From the NCBI GenBank assembly GCA_022760735.1, contig JAKELU010000010.1:13630-77629 (forward strand): DNA of 64,000 nucleotides. The letters run 5' to 3'. Both the position numbers and the translations under genes were made by a program. Every line of letters starts with the position of its first letter. Position 1 is the stretch's first letter. Positions 36,399 through 44,661 of the stretch are shown piece after piece. The DNA comes from Firmicutes bacterium FC7 (GTDB taxonomy: Bacteria > Bacillota > Clostridia > Tissierellales > Tissierellaceae). Under the pieces are notes generated by a model. The model did no database searches and had not been told where the DNA came from. It worked only from the letters and a program-made list of their open reading frames with translations.

Positions 36399-37147
36399 TA
36401 TGATTTTAACTTCTCTGAAAATCTTTTAAGAATTACCGCTATTTCCTCACGGGTAGCAGGATCCTTTGGTCTAGTTCCATCCATTAAACCTTTATTTTTT
36501 GCCCAAATCCAAGCTTCGCTTGCCCAAGTTGAAGGTTGATTTTTATCAGTTTCTTTAGTATCCTTCGTAAAATAAGATAGCGGTTTATCACTCAAAATTC
36601 TGTTTAAATCAAGGTTGCCATTATATCCTGCAAGTTTACCAACAGAGGTATATTGGTGTATATCACAAGGGTAATTAGGTCTGCTATTTGGAAGACCATT
36701 GTTTATACCATAATGTGGTATCCATATGGCATCAGCTTCTTCCAACTTTAAATTAAACTCTTTATATAAATGATGCGCAATGTAAATACCCACCTTATGC
36801 GCTCCTAATTCCTTTAACTTATTCACATAAGCAGAAACTCCACTTCTCATATCATTCATACTCTTTTCCTCCACATCTAAAAACCAGAAGGTTGGAGCCA
36901 AATCAACGGTTCTATTATAGAAATCAGTAGCCTCCTTCTCCATATCGGCTATAGACCTTCCCCTTACCCAGGCATAACTGGCGGTAGGTACTCCTCTTTT
37001 TCTAAACTCCTCATGATGAATTTTATAATATCTATCAATTAATGAGCTTCCATATTGTGTTCTTATAATGACGAAATCCACCTGCTCTGACAGTCTATCA
37101 TAATTCATATTTTGGGGATTTTGATGATGAGAAATATCTATAATCAT
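36398..37147 (-). CDS. GH25 family lysozyme with C-terminal SLH-like segment
   Basis: Predicted muramidase of 249 residues. The GH25 barrel (about 1-190) shows MIIDISHHQNPQNMNY, VDFVIIRTQYGSSLIDRYY, the catalytic-site stretch FWFLDVEEKSMN (Asp-Val-Glu) and IHQYTSVGKLAGYNGNLDLN. Residues 208-249 (TWASEAWIWAKNKGLMDGT, TREEIAVILKRF) resemble the SLH-like tail seen in phage and clostridial endolysins. No signal peptide, as in endolysins. No other phage gene is nearby, so it may be a captured phage lysin or a mother-cell lytic enzyme. Confidence 0.87.
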   Translation of the reverse strand: MIIDISHHQNPQNMNYDRLSEQVDFVIIRTQYGSSLIDRYYKIHHEEFRKRGVPTASYAWVRGRSIADMEKEATDFYNRTVDLAPTFWFLDVEEKSMNDMRSGVSAYVNKLKELGAHKVGIYIAHHLYKEFNLKLEEADAIWIPHYGINNGLPNSRPNYPCDIHQYTSVGKLAGYNGNLDLNRILSDKPLSYFTKDTKETDKNQPSTWASEAWIWAKNKGLMDGTRPKDPATREEIAVILKRFSEKLKS

Positions 37148-37250
37148 TTTTTCCTCCTTATACTTATTGGTTTAAAATCATATTATGCAAATCAAAGCTC
37201 TTTTGCATATATAAATTATTATTAAATATATAAGGAGTTAAAAAAATTTA

Positions 37251-38357
37251 CTATTCAAACGGAAATCTATATGGTAATCCTAAACTATCACGAATTTCAA
37301 TAAACTCCTTCTGTATGGACTCTCCAATTGGAACCCCCTTATCTTTCCTTTCAAGCCATGATAAGTATTCTTTTTCACCAGCAGTATATATCTTTTCATG
37401 GTTAGGTGCCTTTTTAGAGTTTCTTAGCTGTCTTAAAATATCTCCGGCTATACTTTTGAACACATTTGATCCTAAAAAACTTTCTGTATCAATAGCAATA
37501 AAGAAATGGCCTAAATGATATGGTATTTTTTCACCCTTTTCGTCAAATCCTGATAACATCTTAAGATAACTTCCAGCCTGTAATGCAGCTGAAAGAATTT
37601 CTACTACAGTTGCATAGCCATATCCCTTATAGCCCCCCATCTCCTCACCAATGCCTCCCAATGGGGCAAGAGCTGCATCTCCGTTCAAGAGGTCAATTAA
37701 TATTTGCTTGCTATCAGTAAGAGATGTGCCATCCTTTCCAATTACCATACCCTTAGGAGTTTCCTTCCCGACTCTAGCATAATATTCTATTTTACCACGT
37801 TGAGTAATGCTTGTAGCACAGTCTAATACGAAAGGAAATTCCTCATCTGTAGGTAGTCCAATTGTTAACGGATTTGTTCCTAGCATGTTCTCAACACCAA
37901 AGGTAGGGGCTACTGATGGCCTTGCATTAGTTCCAGTTATACCAATCATATTTTCCTTAGTAGCCATTGTAACATAATATCCAGCAATACCATAATGGGA
38001 TGAATTCCTAACTGCCACCATACCCAGACCATATTCTTTTGCCTTCTCAATAGCAAGCTTCATCGCCTTATATGCTATAACCATTCCCATTCCATCATGA
38101 CCGTCAACTACGGCTGTGGCCTTATTTTCTCTAACTATCTCAAAGTTTGTAACCGGATTTAATATTCCCGATCTTATTCGGTCAATGTATATCGACTTAA
38201 ATCTATTACATCCATGGCTCTCTATACCTCTTCGATCGCTTTCAAGCAGTACATCTACGCAGATAACTGCATCTATGTGAGAAACTCCTACCTTTTCAAA
38301 GGCTGAAATCATAAAATCAGATAATAAATCCCATGAAATATACGGTCTATTGTCCAT
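37251..38357 (-). CDS. Ldh family NAD(P)-dependent oxidoreductase
   Basis: Member of the malate/L-lactate dehydrogenase type-2 family (includes ureidoglycolate and sulfolactate dehydrogenases), 368 residues. Typical features are SDRRGIESHGCNRF, VAVRNSSHYGIAGYYVTMA with the active-site His, TNARPSVAPTFGVENMLGTNPL and GGYKGYGYATVVEIL. The substrate cannot be assigned. Stands alone with no pathway partners. Confidence 0.92.
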   Translation of the reverse strand: MDNRPYISWDLLSDFMISAFEKVGVSHIDAVICVDVLLESDRRGIESHGCNRFKSIYIDRIRSGILNPVTNFEIVRENKATAVVDGHDGMGMVIAYKAMKLAIEKAKEYGLGMVAVRNSSHYGIAGYYVTMATKENMIGITGTNARPSVAPTFGVENMLGTNPLTIGLPTDEEFPFVLDCATSITQRGKIEYYARVGKETPKGMVIGKDGTSLTDSKQILIDLLNGDAALAPLGGIGEEMGGYKGYGYATVVEILSAALQAGSYLKMLSGFDEKGEKIPYHLGHFFIAIDTESFLGSNVFKSIAGDILRQLRNSKKAPNHEKIYTAGEKEYLSWLERKDKGVPIGESIQKEFIEIRDSLGLPYRFPFE

Positions 38358-38595
38358 AATTGACCTCCCTATAACATTTTATATAGCTATGCATAAAAGC
38401 TTAATTTGTACATCATATACCCTAATATCAAAATAGTTCAACATTAGTTACAATATCTTTATAAGAATGACTAATATAATATACAATATACATTAATTTA
38501 CGTATTTGTTAACGAAAAAGCACTAACTTGAGTTATATTTAATAAATTTGGGTAAAATTGTTGATAATAAATTATAAACAAGGGAGTGTTTAATT

Positions 38596-39093
38596 ATGAG
38601 TAAATATATAATACTTTACAGGCATGGAATAGCAGAAGATAAAGCTGTTTCACCAAATGATGATTTAAGATCTCTATCCATCAGAGGAAGAAGATTACTG
38701 GCTAGAAGTATAGCAGGATTAAAAATAATGCTTGGAAGACATGAAAATGTAAAAATATTTTCCAGTCCAAAACTAAGGGCAGTAGAAACTGCAGAGATGC
38801 TATCATCAGAATTAGACTTAGAACCACCAAAATACTATGACTTTCTTGCAACTGGTGGTCATATAAGGTTAATTAGAGGAATATTGGAAGAATTAGAGCA
38901 CGGCGAAGTAGCTATTGTCGTCGGTCATCAACCATTTCTTTCAGTTTGGAGCCAAGAACTGTCCGGATTTTATCTTCCATTTAAAAAAGGAACTGCAGCA
39001 TGCTATAAATTCCCTAATGACATAACAGAGAGAAAAGGGGAGCTTAGATGGTATTTACAGACTAGAGACTTTATTAAAATAAAAGGCAAATAA
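38596..39093 (+). CDS. sixA: Phosphohistidine phosphatase SixA-like
   Basis: Histidine phosphatase superfamily, 165 residues. The catalytic RHG is in LYRHGIAEDKA at about 7-17. FSSPKLRAVETAEML and VVGHQPFLSVWSQEL carry the second catalytic His region. SixA removes phosphate from HPt domains or from NPr in enterobacteria; the target here is unknown. GGGAGTG ribosome site before ATG 38596. Confidence 0.88.
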   Translation: MSKYIILYRHGIAEDKAVSPNDDLRSLSIRGRRLLARSIAGLKIMLGRHENVKIFSSPKLRAVETAEMLSSELDLEPPKYYDFLATGGHIRLIRGILEELEHGEVAIVVGHQPFLSVWSQELSGFYLPFKKGTAACYKFPNDITERKGELRWYLQTRDFIKIKGK

Positions 39094-39101
39094 GAATAAA
39101 A

Positions 39102-39142
39102 AAATACACACTAGCTTAGAAAGATGCTAGTGTATATTTTTT
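39102..39142. terminator. Bidirectional terminator between sixA and the SASP gene
   Basis: ACACTAGC (39108-39115) pairs with GCTAGTGT (39126-39133), flanked by A-rich and T-rich tails on the two sides, between convergent genes. Confidence 0.85.
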
Positions 39143-39161
39143 TATTTTTATAATTTATATC

Positions 39162-39383
39162 TTAGAAGCTTTTACCTGCTAATTGGTTTTGAGCTTGCTC
39201 AACTAATCTCTTAGTCATATATCCTCCAACATAGCCATTTTGTCTTGATGGAAGATTACCTTTGTCTATACTGTTATAGTTTGCTATTCCTAGTTCATTA
39301 GCTATTTCTAATTTCATTTGATCTAGCGCCTGTCTTGCCGCTGGAACTACTATTTTATTACTACTTCTATTGTTAGTTGCCAT
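39162..39383 (-). CDS. Alpha/beta-type small acid-soluble spore protein
   Basis: DNA-coating protein of dormant spores that protects against UV and heat, degraded at germination by GPR. The 73 residues contain the diagnostic ALDQMKLEIANELGI (GPR cleavage region) and NGYVGGYMTKRLVEQAQ. ATG at 39383 is chosen because GGAG lies nine bases upstream; the ATG at 39398 would place it inside that ribosome site. A sigma-G-like sequence (GCATA, 18 bases, CAATTAA) lies on the minus strand near 39430-39465, only a moderate match. Confidence 0.96.
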   Translation of the reverse strand: MATNNRSSNKIVVPAARQALDQMKLEIANELGIANYNSIDKGNLPSRQNGYVGGYMTKRLVEQAQNQLAGKSF

Positions 39384-39639
39384 TAACATCATCTCCATTT
39401 TCTAAGTTATTTTTTAAAAGTTTAAAATTTTATATTTAATTGTAATTATATTATTGTCCTTATGCTTAATATAATTCCTGTTAATTTTTAATAAAAATGT
39501 TATTAAATGATAATTTTTATCACTAATAATAAAAATAAATATAGAACACAATTGCTAATAGTATGTAGTAAATTCCATAAAAATATTTTATAATTAGTAA
39601 AAAAGTAAATGAAGGATTCTAAAATTTAGGAGGAGTAAA

Positions 39640-39822
39640 TTGAAAAGAAAGTCAACTTGCGAATCTTGTGTTTATTATAATTACGATGAGGAATATAACT
39701 GCTATGTATGCGAAGTCAACTTAGATCAAGATGAAATGGAAAAATTCGTAACTAACACTTTTTATAATTGTCCATATTTTAGATTTTATGATGAATACAA
39801 GACTGTAAAAAAACAAAACTAA
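39640..39822 (+). CDS. Small Cys-rich protein, DUF6472-like
   Basis: Sixty residues with two CxxC-type pairs (CESCVYYNYDEEYNCYVCEV) and a later Cys in NCPYFRFYDEYKTVKKQN. The pattern matches a short clostridial family I recall as DUF6472 and could hold a zinc ion. TTG start behind TAGGAGG. Function unknown; it stands alone before a strong terminator. Confidence 0.8.
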   Translation: MKRKSTCESCVYYNYDEEYNCYVCEVNLDQDEMEKFVTNTFYNCPYFRFYDEYKTVKKQN

Positions 39823-39862
39823 TTTAAGATTTAGACTCTTATGGAGACCCAAGTTTTTCAAA

Positions 39863-39906
39863 AAAATGGTTTTATTCTAATCAAATGATTAGAATAAAAC
39901 CATTTT
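39863..39906. terminator. Long perfect hairpin terminator between convergent genes
   Basis: A perfect 21-base stem, left arm 39863-39883 (starts AAAATGGTTTTATTC), two-base loop and right arm 39886-39906. It serves the DUF6472-like gene and cobO, which converge. Confidence 0.85.
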
Positions 39907-39916
39907 GATAAGAATG

Positions 39917-40432
39917 TTAATGGTCTATCCCATCTCTGGATAATACTCCTTGAGTATAGTAATGCTTCACTTCTACCATCTCTGTTACTAGATCAGCAAT
40001 ATCTATAATTTCTTGAGGTGCGTATCTTCCAGTTAGTACTACTTCTGTATTAATAGCTTTGTTCTCAAGTACCTCTAATACATCTTTTACATCCAATAGC
40101 TTAAAGTATAAGGCTATAAATATTTCATCTAATATCACTAAATCATATTCCCCACTAGATAATTTTTGACTACACTCTTCTAGACCCATATAAGCATATT
40201 TAACATCCTCTTCTTCAAGGTCCTTAGTAATGAAGCATCCTCTACCAAGTTGTTTAATTTCTATGTTATCAAAGTGTTCAACAAGTTTTGTTTCATTATA
40301 TTTCATATCCTTAACAAACTGTCCTATGAATACCTTTTTTCCTGATAATAGTGCTCTAACAGCTAGTCCAAAAGCAGCTGTTGTCTTACCCTTACCATTT
40401 CCTGTATATACATGTATGTATCCTTTTTCCAT
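39917..40432 (-). CDS. cobO: Cob(I)yrinic acid a,c-diamide adenosyltransferase, CobA/CobO type
   Basis: P-loop enzyme that adenosylates corrinoids, 171 residues. Walker A is GNGKGKTT at about 11-18 in HVYTGNGKGKTTAAFGLAVRA, with VILDEIFIALYFKL (Walker B) and VLTGRYAPQEIIDIADLVTEM. Second adenosyltransferase in the window, unrelated in fold to the PduO type. It lies 10 bases after lrgB, apparently the third gene of an lrgA-lrgB-cobO operon. Confidence 0.94.
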   Translation of the reverse strand: MEKGYIHVYTGNGKGKTTAAFGLAVRALLSGKKVFIGQFVKDMKYNETKLVEHFDNIEIKQLGRGCFITKDLEEEDVKYAYMGLEECSQKLSSGEYDLVILDEIFIALYFKLLDVKDVLEVLENKAINTEVVLTGRYAPQEIIDIADLVTEMVEVKHYYTQGVLSRDGIDH

Positions 40433-40442
40433 TTTAAACCTC

Positions 40443-41156
40443 CTATAATTTGAATACTAATAATTCTATAATTCTTAAAAATAAAGGAACTAAGAACACC
40501 ATAATTACTCCTGCTATTGTAATAGCAGCTGATGACATAGCGCCTTCTTTTTCTCCAAGCTCCATTGCTTTTGCTGTTCCTACAACGTGTGAATTGGTAC
40601 CTAGAGTTACTCCTTTTATTAATGGATTATCTATTTTTAATATTTTGAAAAGATATTCTCCTACAACATATCCTGTAACTCCAGCAATCAAAATAAGTAC
40701 TAAAGTAATTTCAGGTCTCCCACCTATCATATCTGAAATAACATAGCCAATAGCAGAAGTAACAGATTTAGGTAGCATAGAAATTGTTACCTGATTATTT
40801 ATACCAAAAATCATACACAAGCAAAATGCAGTTATCAAACCTGTTAAAAGTCCTCCAAAGATTCCAAGGATTATTATTAATAGGTTTTCTTTTATGATCC
40901 TAAGATTCTTATATAAAGGAATGGCAAAAGATACTGTAGCTGGACCAATAAAAAAACTAACAATACTAGCACCCTGTTTATAACTTTCATAATTTATATT
41001 AGTTATCAACAAAACACTAACAATCATAATTGTCCCAGTAAGAATAGGTGATAGAACCTTAAGTCCAGTTTTTTTCTGTATCCACTTACCTATTTCATAG
41101 CAGATAACAGTTAAGGCTACTCCAAAGGCAGTATTTTGAACTAGTTCATTTATCAT
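40443..41156 (-). CDS. lrgB: LrgB/CidB family membrane protein
   Basis: Holin-like partner protein, 237 residues with about seven membrane helices. PTVTFALPLY-like region appears as GPATVSFAIPLYKNL, and LPKSVTSAIGYVISDMIGG and GVTLGTNSHVVGTAKAMELGE are family hallmarks. In other bacteria Lrg/Cid proteins affect autolysis and pyruvate/3-hydroxypropionate or glycolate transport. Partner lrgA is immediately upstream. Confidence 0.94.
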   Translation of the reverse strand: MINELVQNTAFGVALTVICYEIGKWIQKKTGLKVLSPILTGTIMIVSVLLITNINYESYKQGASIVSFFIGPATVSFAIPLYKNLRIIKENLLIIILGIFGGLLTGLITAFCLCMIFGINNQVTISMLPKSVTSAIGYVISDMIGGRPEITLVLILIAGVTGYVVGEYLFKILKIDNPLIKGVTLGTNSHVVGTAKAMELGEKEGAMSSAAITIAGVIMVFLVPLFLRIIELLVFKL

Positions 41157-41166
41157 TTATAACCTC

Positions 41167-41508
41167 CTATTTTGCCTTATTTAATAACAACTTCATAATA
41201 AGAGCTGTAACAATCATAGATATAATAGTTGAAATTGAAACAATAAAAAATACTATTAAAAACTTGCCTTCAAATAAATCCAAGCTATCCATGATTCCAA
41301 TTGACAATGGAAGTATAAATAATGTAATTTCACCTAGTAATACATCTGAAACTTTTTCTACCTGATCCAGTTTTATAATTTTAGTAAGCAGCATTATTAA
41401 CAATAAAAGCATTCCGATAATAGAGGCAGGTATAGGTAAGTTAAGTCCAATCTCTAACATATAGGATATTGCTAATATTGACACAATTATTGAAAACTGT
41501 TTGATCAT
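41167..41508 (-). CDS. lrgA: LrgA/CidA family holin-like protein
   Basis: Four-helix membrane protein of 113 residues with LNLPIPASIIGMLLLLIMLLT and the LLGEITLFILPLSIGIMD segment characteristic of LrgA/CidA. Ten bases before lrgB. The regulator pair LytSR that often controls lrgAB is not in the window. Confidence 0.93.
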   Translation of the reverse strand: MIKQFSIIVSILAISYMLEIGLNLPIPASIIGMLLLLIMLLTKIIKLDQVEKVSDVLLGEITLFILPLSIGIMDSLDLFEGKFLIVFFIVSISTIISMIVTALIMKLLLNKAK

Positions 41509-41659
41509 CTTATACTCTCCCTATACAATTAAATTATAGTCTATTCTAATTCTCATTATATCATGTTATTTCTTCAATAAACACTTAGCAGGATATTTTT
41601 ATCATTTTCTTTTGATATAGTAATATATCTTAATCACAAAAAATCAAAAAAGACAGGAG

Positions 41660-42409
41660 TTATAGATCTGCCCTGCCCTCATTAATATAATCTATAATGC
41701 TTCTTGCAATGCGATCTATCATTTCCTCTTGATGTTCATCTTGCAAGAGAAGTTTTCTATCAACTTCATTTGAAATAAATCCCATTTCCACTATAACTCC
41801 AGGTGATTTAATATTTCGTAAAGTAAAGAAATTGCCTGTTGTTGGAGTATGCTTAATATTAATATCTAGTTTTTTATATGTAGAGAGTTTATTTAGATTA
41901 TCCTGTATATAAGTTGCTAGTCTTTTACTTTCTTCACTATTTTCATCATAAAATACAATCGGTCCAATCTTTTTTTCATTCTTTGTATGATTTACATGAA
42001 TACTTATAAATATATCTACTTCATTTTCATTGGCTGTCTTAACCCTTGCTTCTAAATCTTCACGATGCCGACTCCTACTATTATCTATTTGGTCATCAAG
42101 CGAAATATCAGCCTCACGGGTCATTATCACATTGGCCCCCCTTTTTATTAATACCTCCTTAAGCTTTAATCCAACAGTTAAGTTTATGTGTTTTTCAAGT
42201 ATTTCTCCATGGGATGTTCCACCATCTATTCCTCCATGCCCTGGGTCTATTACAATTGTTATATTGTTTAAAGGTCTAATTATTTTATTGTTTATAGCAT
42301 TTAATATGGCCTTTGATGGAAGCGAAAACAATATAGCAATTATAATTAATATGAACACAGTATAATATAATCTCTTATTTACAAAAAATGAAGAAATGTG
42401 CTTCCCCAC
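41660..42409 (-). CDS. cwlD: N-acetylmuramoyl-L-alanine amidase CwlD
   Basis: Spore-cortex amidase that with PdaA creates muramic-delta-lactam. One N-terminal membrane/signal segment (about 14-30) precedes an Amidase_3 zinc domain with TIVIDPGHGGIDGG, the Glu of ILEKHINLTV, ISIHVNHT (second His) and VEMGFISNEVD (catalytic Glu). GTG start at 42409 behind GGGGGGAG. 249 residues is typical. Confidence 0.94.
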   Translation of the reverse strand: MGKHISSFFVNKRLYYTVFILIIIAILFSLPSKAILNAINNKIIRPLNNITIVIDPGHGGIDGGTSHGEILEKHINLTVGLKLKEVLIKRGANVIMTREADISLDDQIDNSRSRHREDLEARVKTANENEVDIFISIHVNHTKNEKKIGPIVFYDENSEESKRLATYIQDNLNKLSTYKKLDINIKHTPTTGNFFTLRNIKSPGVIVEMGFISNEVDRKLLLQDEHQEEMIDRIARSIIDYINEGRADL

Positions 42410-42510
42410 TTATACTCCCCCCTTATATACATGTTGAAATTAGTATAATTTATTCTGAAAGCACATTTTTTATACTTTATTTTTACTGAAGGTTAATTTT
42501 TTACACCTAT

Positions 42511-42903
42511 CTAACCCTCGATTAATTTTACATATATCTTCCTATTCCTTGGTCCATCAAATTCACAAAAGTATACTCCTTGCCATGTACCAAGTTTAAG
42601 TCTTCCATCTTCTATAATGACATTACAAGATGAACCCATAAGGGAAGCCTTAATATGAGCATGAGAGTTTCCTTCAAAATGTTTGAACTCAGGGTATTTA
42701 TGTACTATTTTACTAAGTCCAAATAAAATATCATGAATAACATCTGGATCAGCATTTTCATTTATAGTGATCCCAGCTGTAGTATGAGGTACAAATATAG
42801 TCACTATTCCATTCATAACTCCAGTATTTCTTATCTCATTCTCTATAATTGAGGTGATATTTATCATTTCCTCCGACCTATTAGTTCTTAAATGATGTTC
42901 CAT
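42511..42903 (-). CDS. YjbQ family protein (secondary thiamine-phosphate synthase-like)
   Basis: Conserved 130-residue protein of the UPF0047/YjbQ family, shown in some organisms to have weak thiamine-phosphate synthase activity. FVPHTTAGITINENADPDV and ASLMGSSCNVIIEDGRLKLGTWQGVYFCEFDGPRNRK are the full family signature. Cellular role unclear. Confidence 0.93.
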   Translation of the reverse strand: MEHHLRTNRSEEMINITSIIENEIRNTGVMNGIVTIFVPHTTAGITINENADPDVIHDILFGLSKIVHKYPEFKHFEGNSHAHIKASLMGSSCNVIIEDGRLKLGTWQGVYFCEFDGPRNRKIYVKLIEG

Positions 42904-42970
42904 AGTTCACATCCCTCTTTTATTATATATATATTCTAAAGTAATTATATCTTATTTCGAAAAAGATAAT

Positions 42971-43007
42971 ACACCCCAAAGTCAGTTTATCAGAACTCTG
43001 GGGTGTG
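42971..43007 (-). terminator. Terminator of the sigma-54-controlled operon
   Basis: ACACCCCAAAGT (42971-42982) pairs with ACTCTGGGGTGT (42996-43007) with one mismatch; the minus strand continues into ATTATCTTTTT. It closes the dpaL to deacylase operon. Confidence 0.85.
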
Positions 43008-43020
43008 ATTACTTTAGAAT

Positions 43021-44604
43021 TTATTTCTTTCTTAAAACTTTACCTGAACGATTTCCAGTATCTTCTCCATTTTTAATTACTAATTCTCCATTTACTATTA
43101 CATGTTTAATTCCTTCTGGGAATTGAATTGGATTCGTATAATCACCTTTATCAATAATTTTTTCAAAATCAAATATTACAATATCTGCAGCATAGCCTTC
43201 TTTTAGAAGCCCTCTATCCTTCAAACCTATTACATCAGCAGATTTCTTTGTCATTTTGTAAATAGCTGTCTCTAATGAAAAAGTATTTTCATCTCTTACA
43301 TACTTTCCAAGAACCCTTGGGAATGAACCATATAGTCTTGGATGAGGTTTACCTCCCATAATTCCATCAGTACATACATTTTGCTCAGGGCGACTCATTA
43401 TAAGCTTAACGTGCTCTTCAGTTCCATAGAAATCAACTAATCCTACTATATTTTCTTCTTCAAGGATTACATCAAAGATTGCATCCAATGGTTCTTTACC
43501 TTTAATTTGACCTACTTCAATAAGATTTTTACCTACTACATCTTGGTTCTTATCAGAGCCCACAAAAGTTACGAAGATACCATCTAATCCTGCAAATTCA
43601 ACAAAGTTGTCCCATCCTGGTATTCCATTTGCTATATCTTCTTTCATCTTCTCTCTTGCGTCTTTATCCTTTAATCTTTCTAATAGCTTGTCTGTACCAC
43701 CATCATGTGCCCATGGAGGAAGTATAACACTCATCATTGTACTACCTGCAACATATGGGTATTGATCAAAGGAAACGGTCATACCTTCTTCTTTTGCCCT
43801 ATCTAATCTAGCTAGAACCTTAGGGAACTTGTCCCAGTTTTTCTTACCACAAACTTTGAAATGCGAAAAATGAACTTTACATCCACTTTCTTTTCCTATT
43901 GTTAGTATTTCCTCCATAGAATCTAATATCGAATCCGCTTCACTTCTTTGATGAGTTACAAAAACTGCATCTTTTTCATGTAGCACTTTTCCTAATTCTA
44001 TAAATTCATCTATATCAGCATAGCAACATGGTGGATAAATCATACCAGTTGACATTCCAAATGCTCCTTCGTCTATTGCCTTTGCTAAGTTTTCTTGCAT
44101 TAACTTCATTTCATCTTCTGTAGGCTTTCTATTGTCTAAACCCATGGATACCATCCTAATATTTCCGTGTGGAGCAAGGTATGCAATGTTTGGACCTAAA
44201 TCTAATTTTTCAATTCTCTCTAAATAATCCTTTACACTTCTCCATGTCCACTCTACTTCATATTCCCCTTCTAATCCCTTCATAGCTTTAATCCATGGTG
44301 ATAAGGTTTCCTCATTTACTGGAGCTGGTCCCATTCCATCTTGAGCCACTAATTCAGTAGTTATCCCTTGACGAATCTTTGGCTCTAATAAAGAATCCTT
44401 AAACAACAACATACTAGAGTGACTATGAGTATCTATAAATCCAGGGCTTACAACAAGGCCTTCTGCATCAATAACTTCAGCATCATCTACCTCAATATTT
44501 TGTCTGATTTTTTCTATTTTTTCACCGTCAATTAGCAAATCAGCTATATATGCCTTTTCCCCACTTCCATCTACAATTAAACCATTTTTTATTAACTTTT
44601 TCAT
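43021..44604 (-). CDS. N-acyl-D-amino-acid deacylase (D-aminoacylase)
   Basis: Amidohydrolase-superfamily enzyme, 527 residues, predicted to release D-amino acids from N-acyl forms. Metal-binding GFIDTHSHSSMLLF (HxH) is at about 60-70 of the chain; CKVHFSHFKVCGK and MGGKPHPRLYGSFPRVLGKYV are typical of the D-aminoacylase branch. ATG at 44604 has GAGGTG six bases upstream and is preferred to the GTG at 44613. Last gene of the operon with symporter, M20 hydrolase and dpaL. Confidence 0.92.
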   Translation of the reverse strand: MKKLIKNGLIVDGSGEKAYIADLLIDGEKIEKIRQNIEVDDAEVIDAEGLVVSPGFIDTHSHSSMLLFKDSLLEPKIRQGITTELVAQDGMGPAPVNEETLSPWIKAMKGLEGEYEVEWTWRSVKDYLERIEKLDLGPNIAYLAPHGNIRMVSMGLDNRKPTEDEMKLMQENLAKAIDEGAFGMSTGMIYPPCCYADIDEFIELGKVLHEKDAVFVTHQRSEADSILDSMEEILTIGKESGCKVHFSHFKVCGKKNWDKFPKVLARLDRAKEEGMTVSFDQYPYVAGSTMMSVILPPWAHDGGTDKLLERLKDKDAREKMKEDIANGIPGWDNFVEFAGLDGIFVTFVGSDKNQDVVGKNLIEVGQIKGKEPLDAIFDVILEEENIVGLVDFYGTEEHVKLIMSRPEQNVCTDGIMGGKPHPRLYGSFPRVLGKYVRDENTFSLETAIYKMTKKSADVIGLKDRGLLKEGYAADIVIFDFEKIIDKGDYTNPIQFPEGIKHVIVNGELVIKNGEDTGNRSGKVLRKK

Positions 44605-44661
44605 ATAGTTCACCTCGTTAGTATTATCGCTTTAATGCAATATTTCAAGAAATTTGTTCGA

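Noticed and set aside
36398-37147. Prophage remnant around the GH25 lysozyme
   Set aside because: Neighbours are acetyltransferases and an oxidoreductase; no integrase, structural gene or attachment repeat is present.
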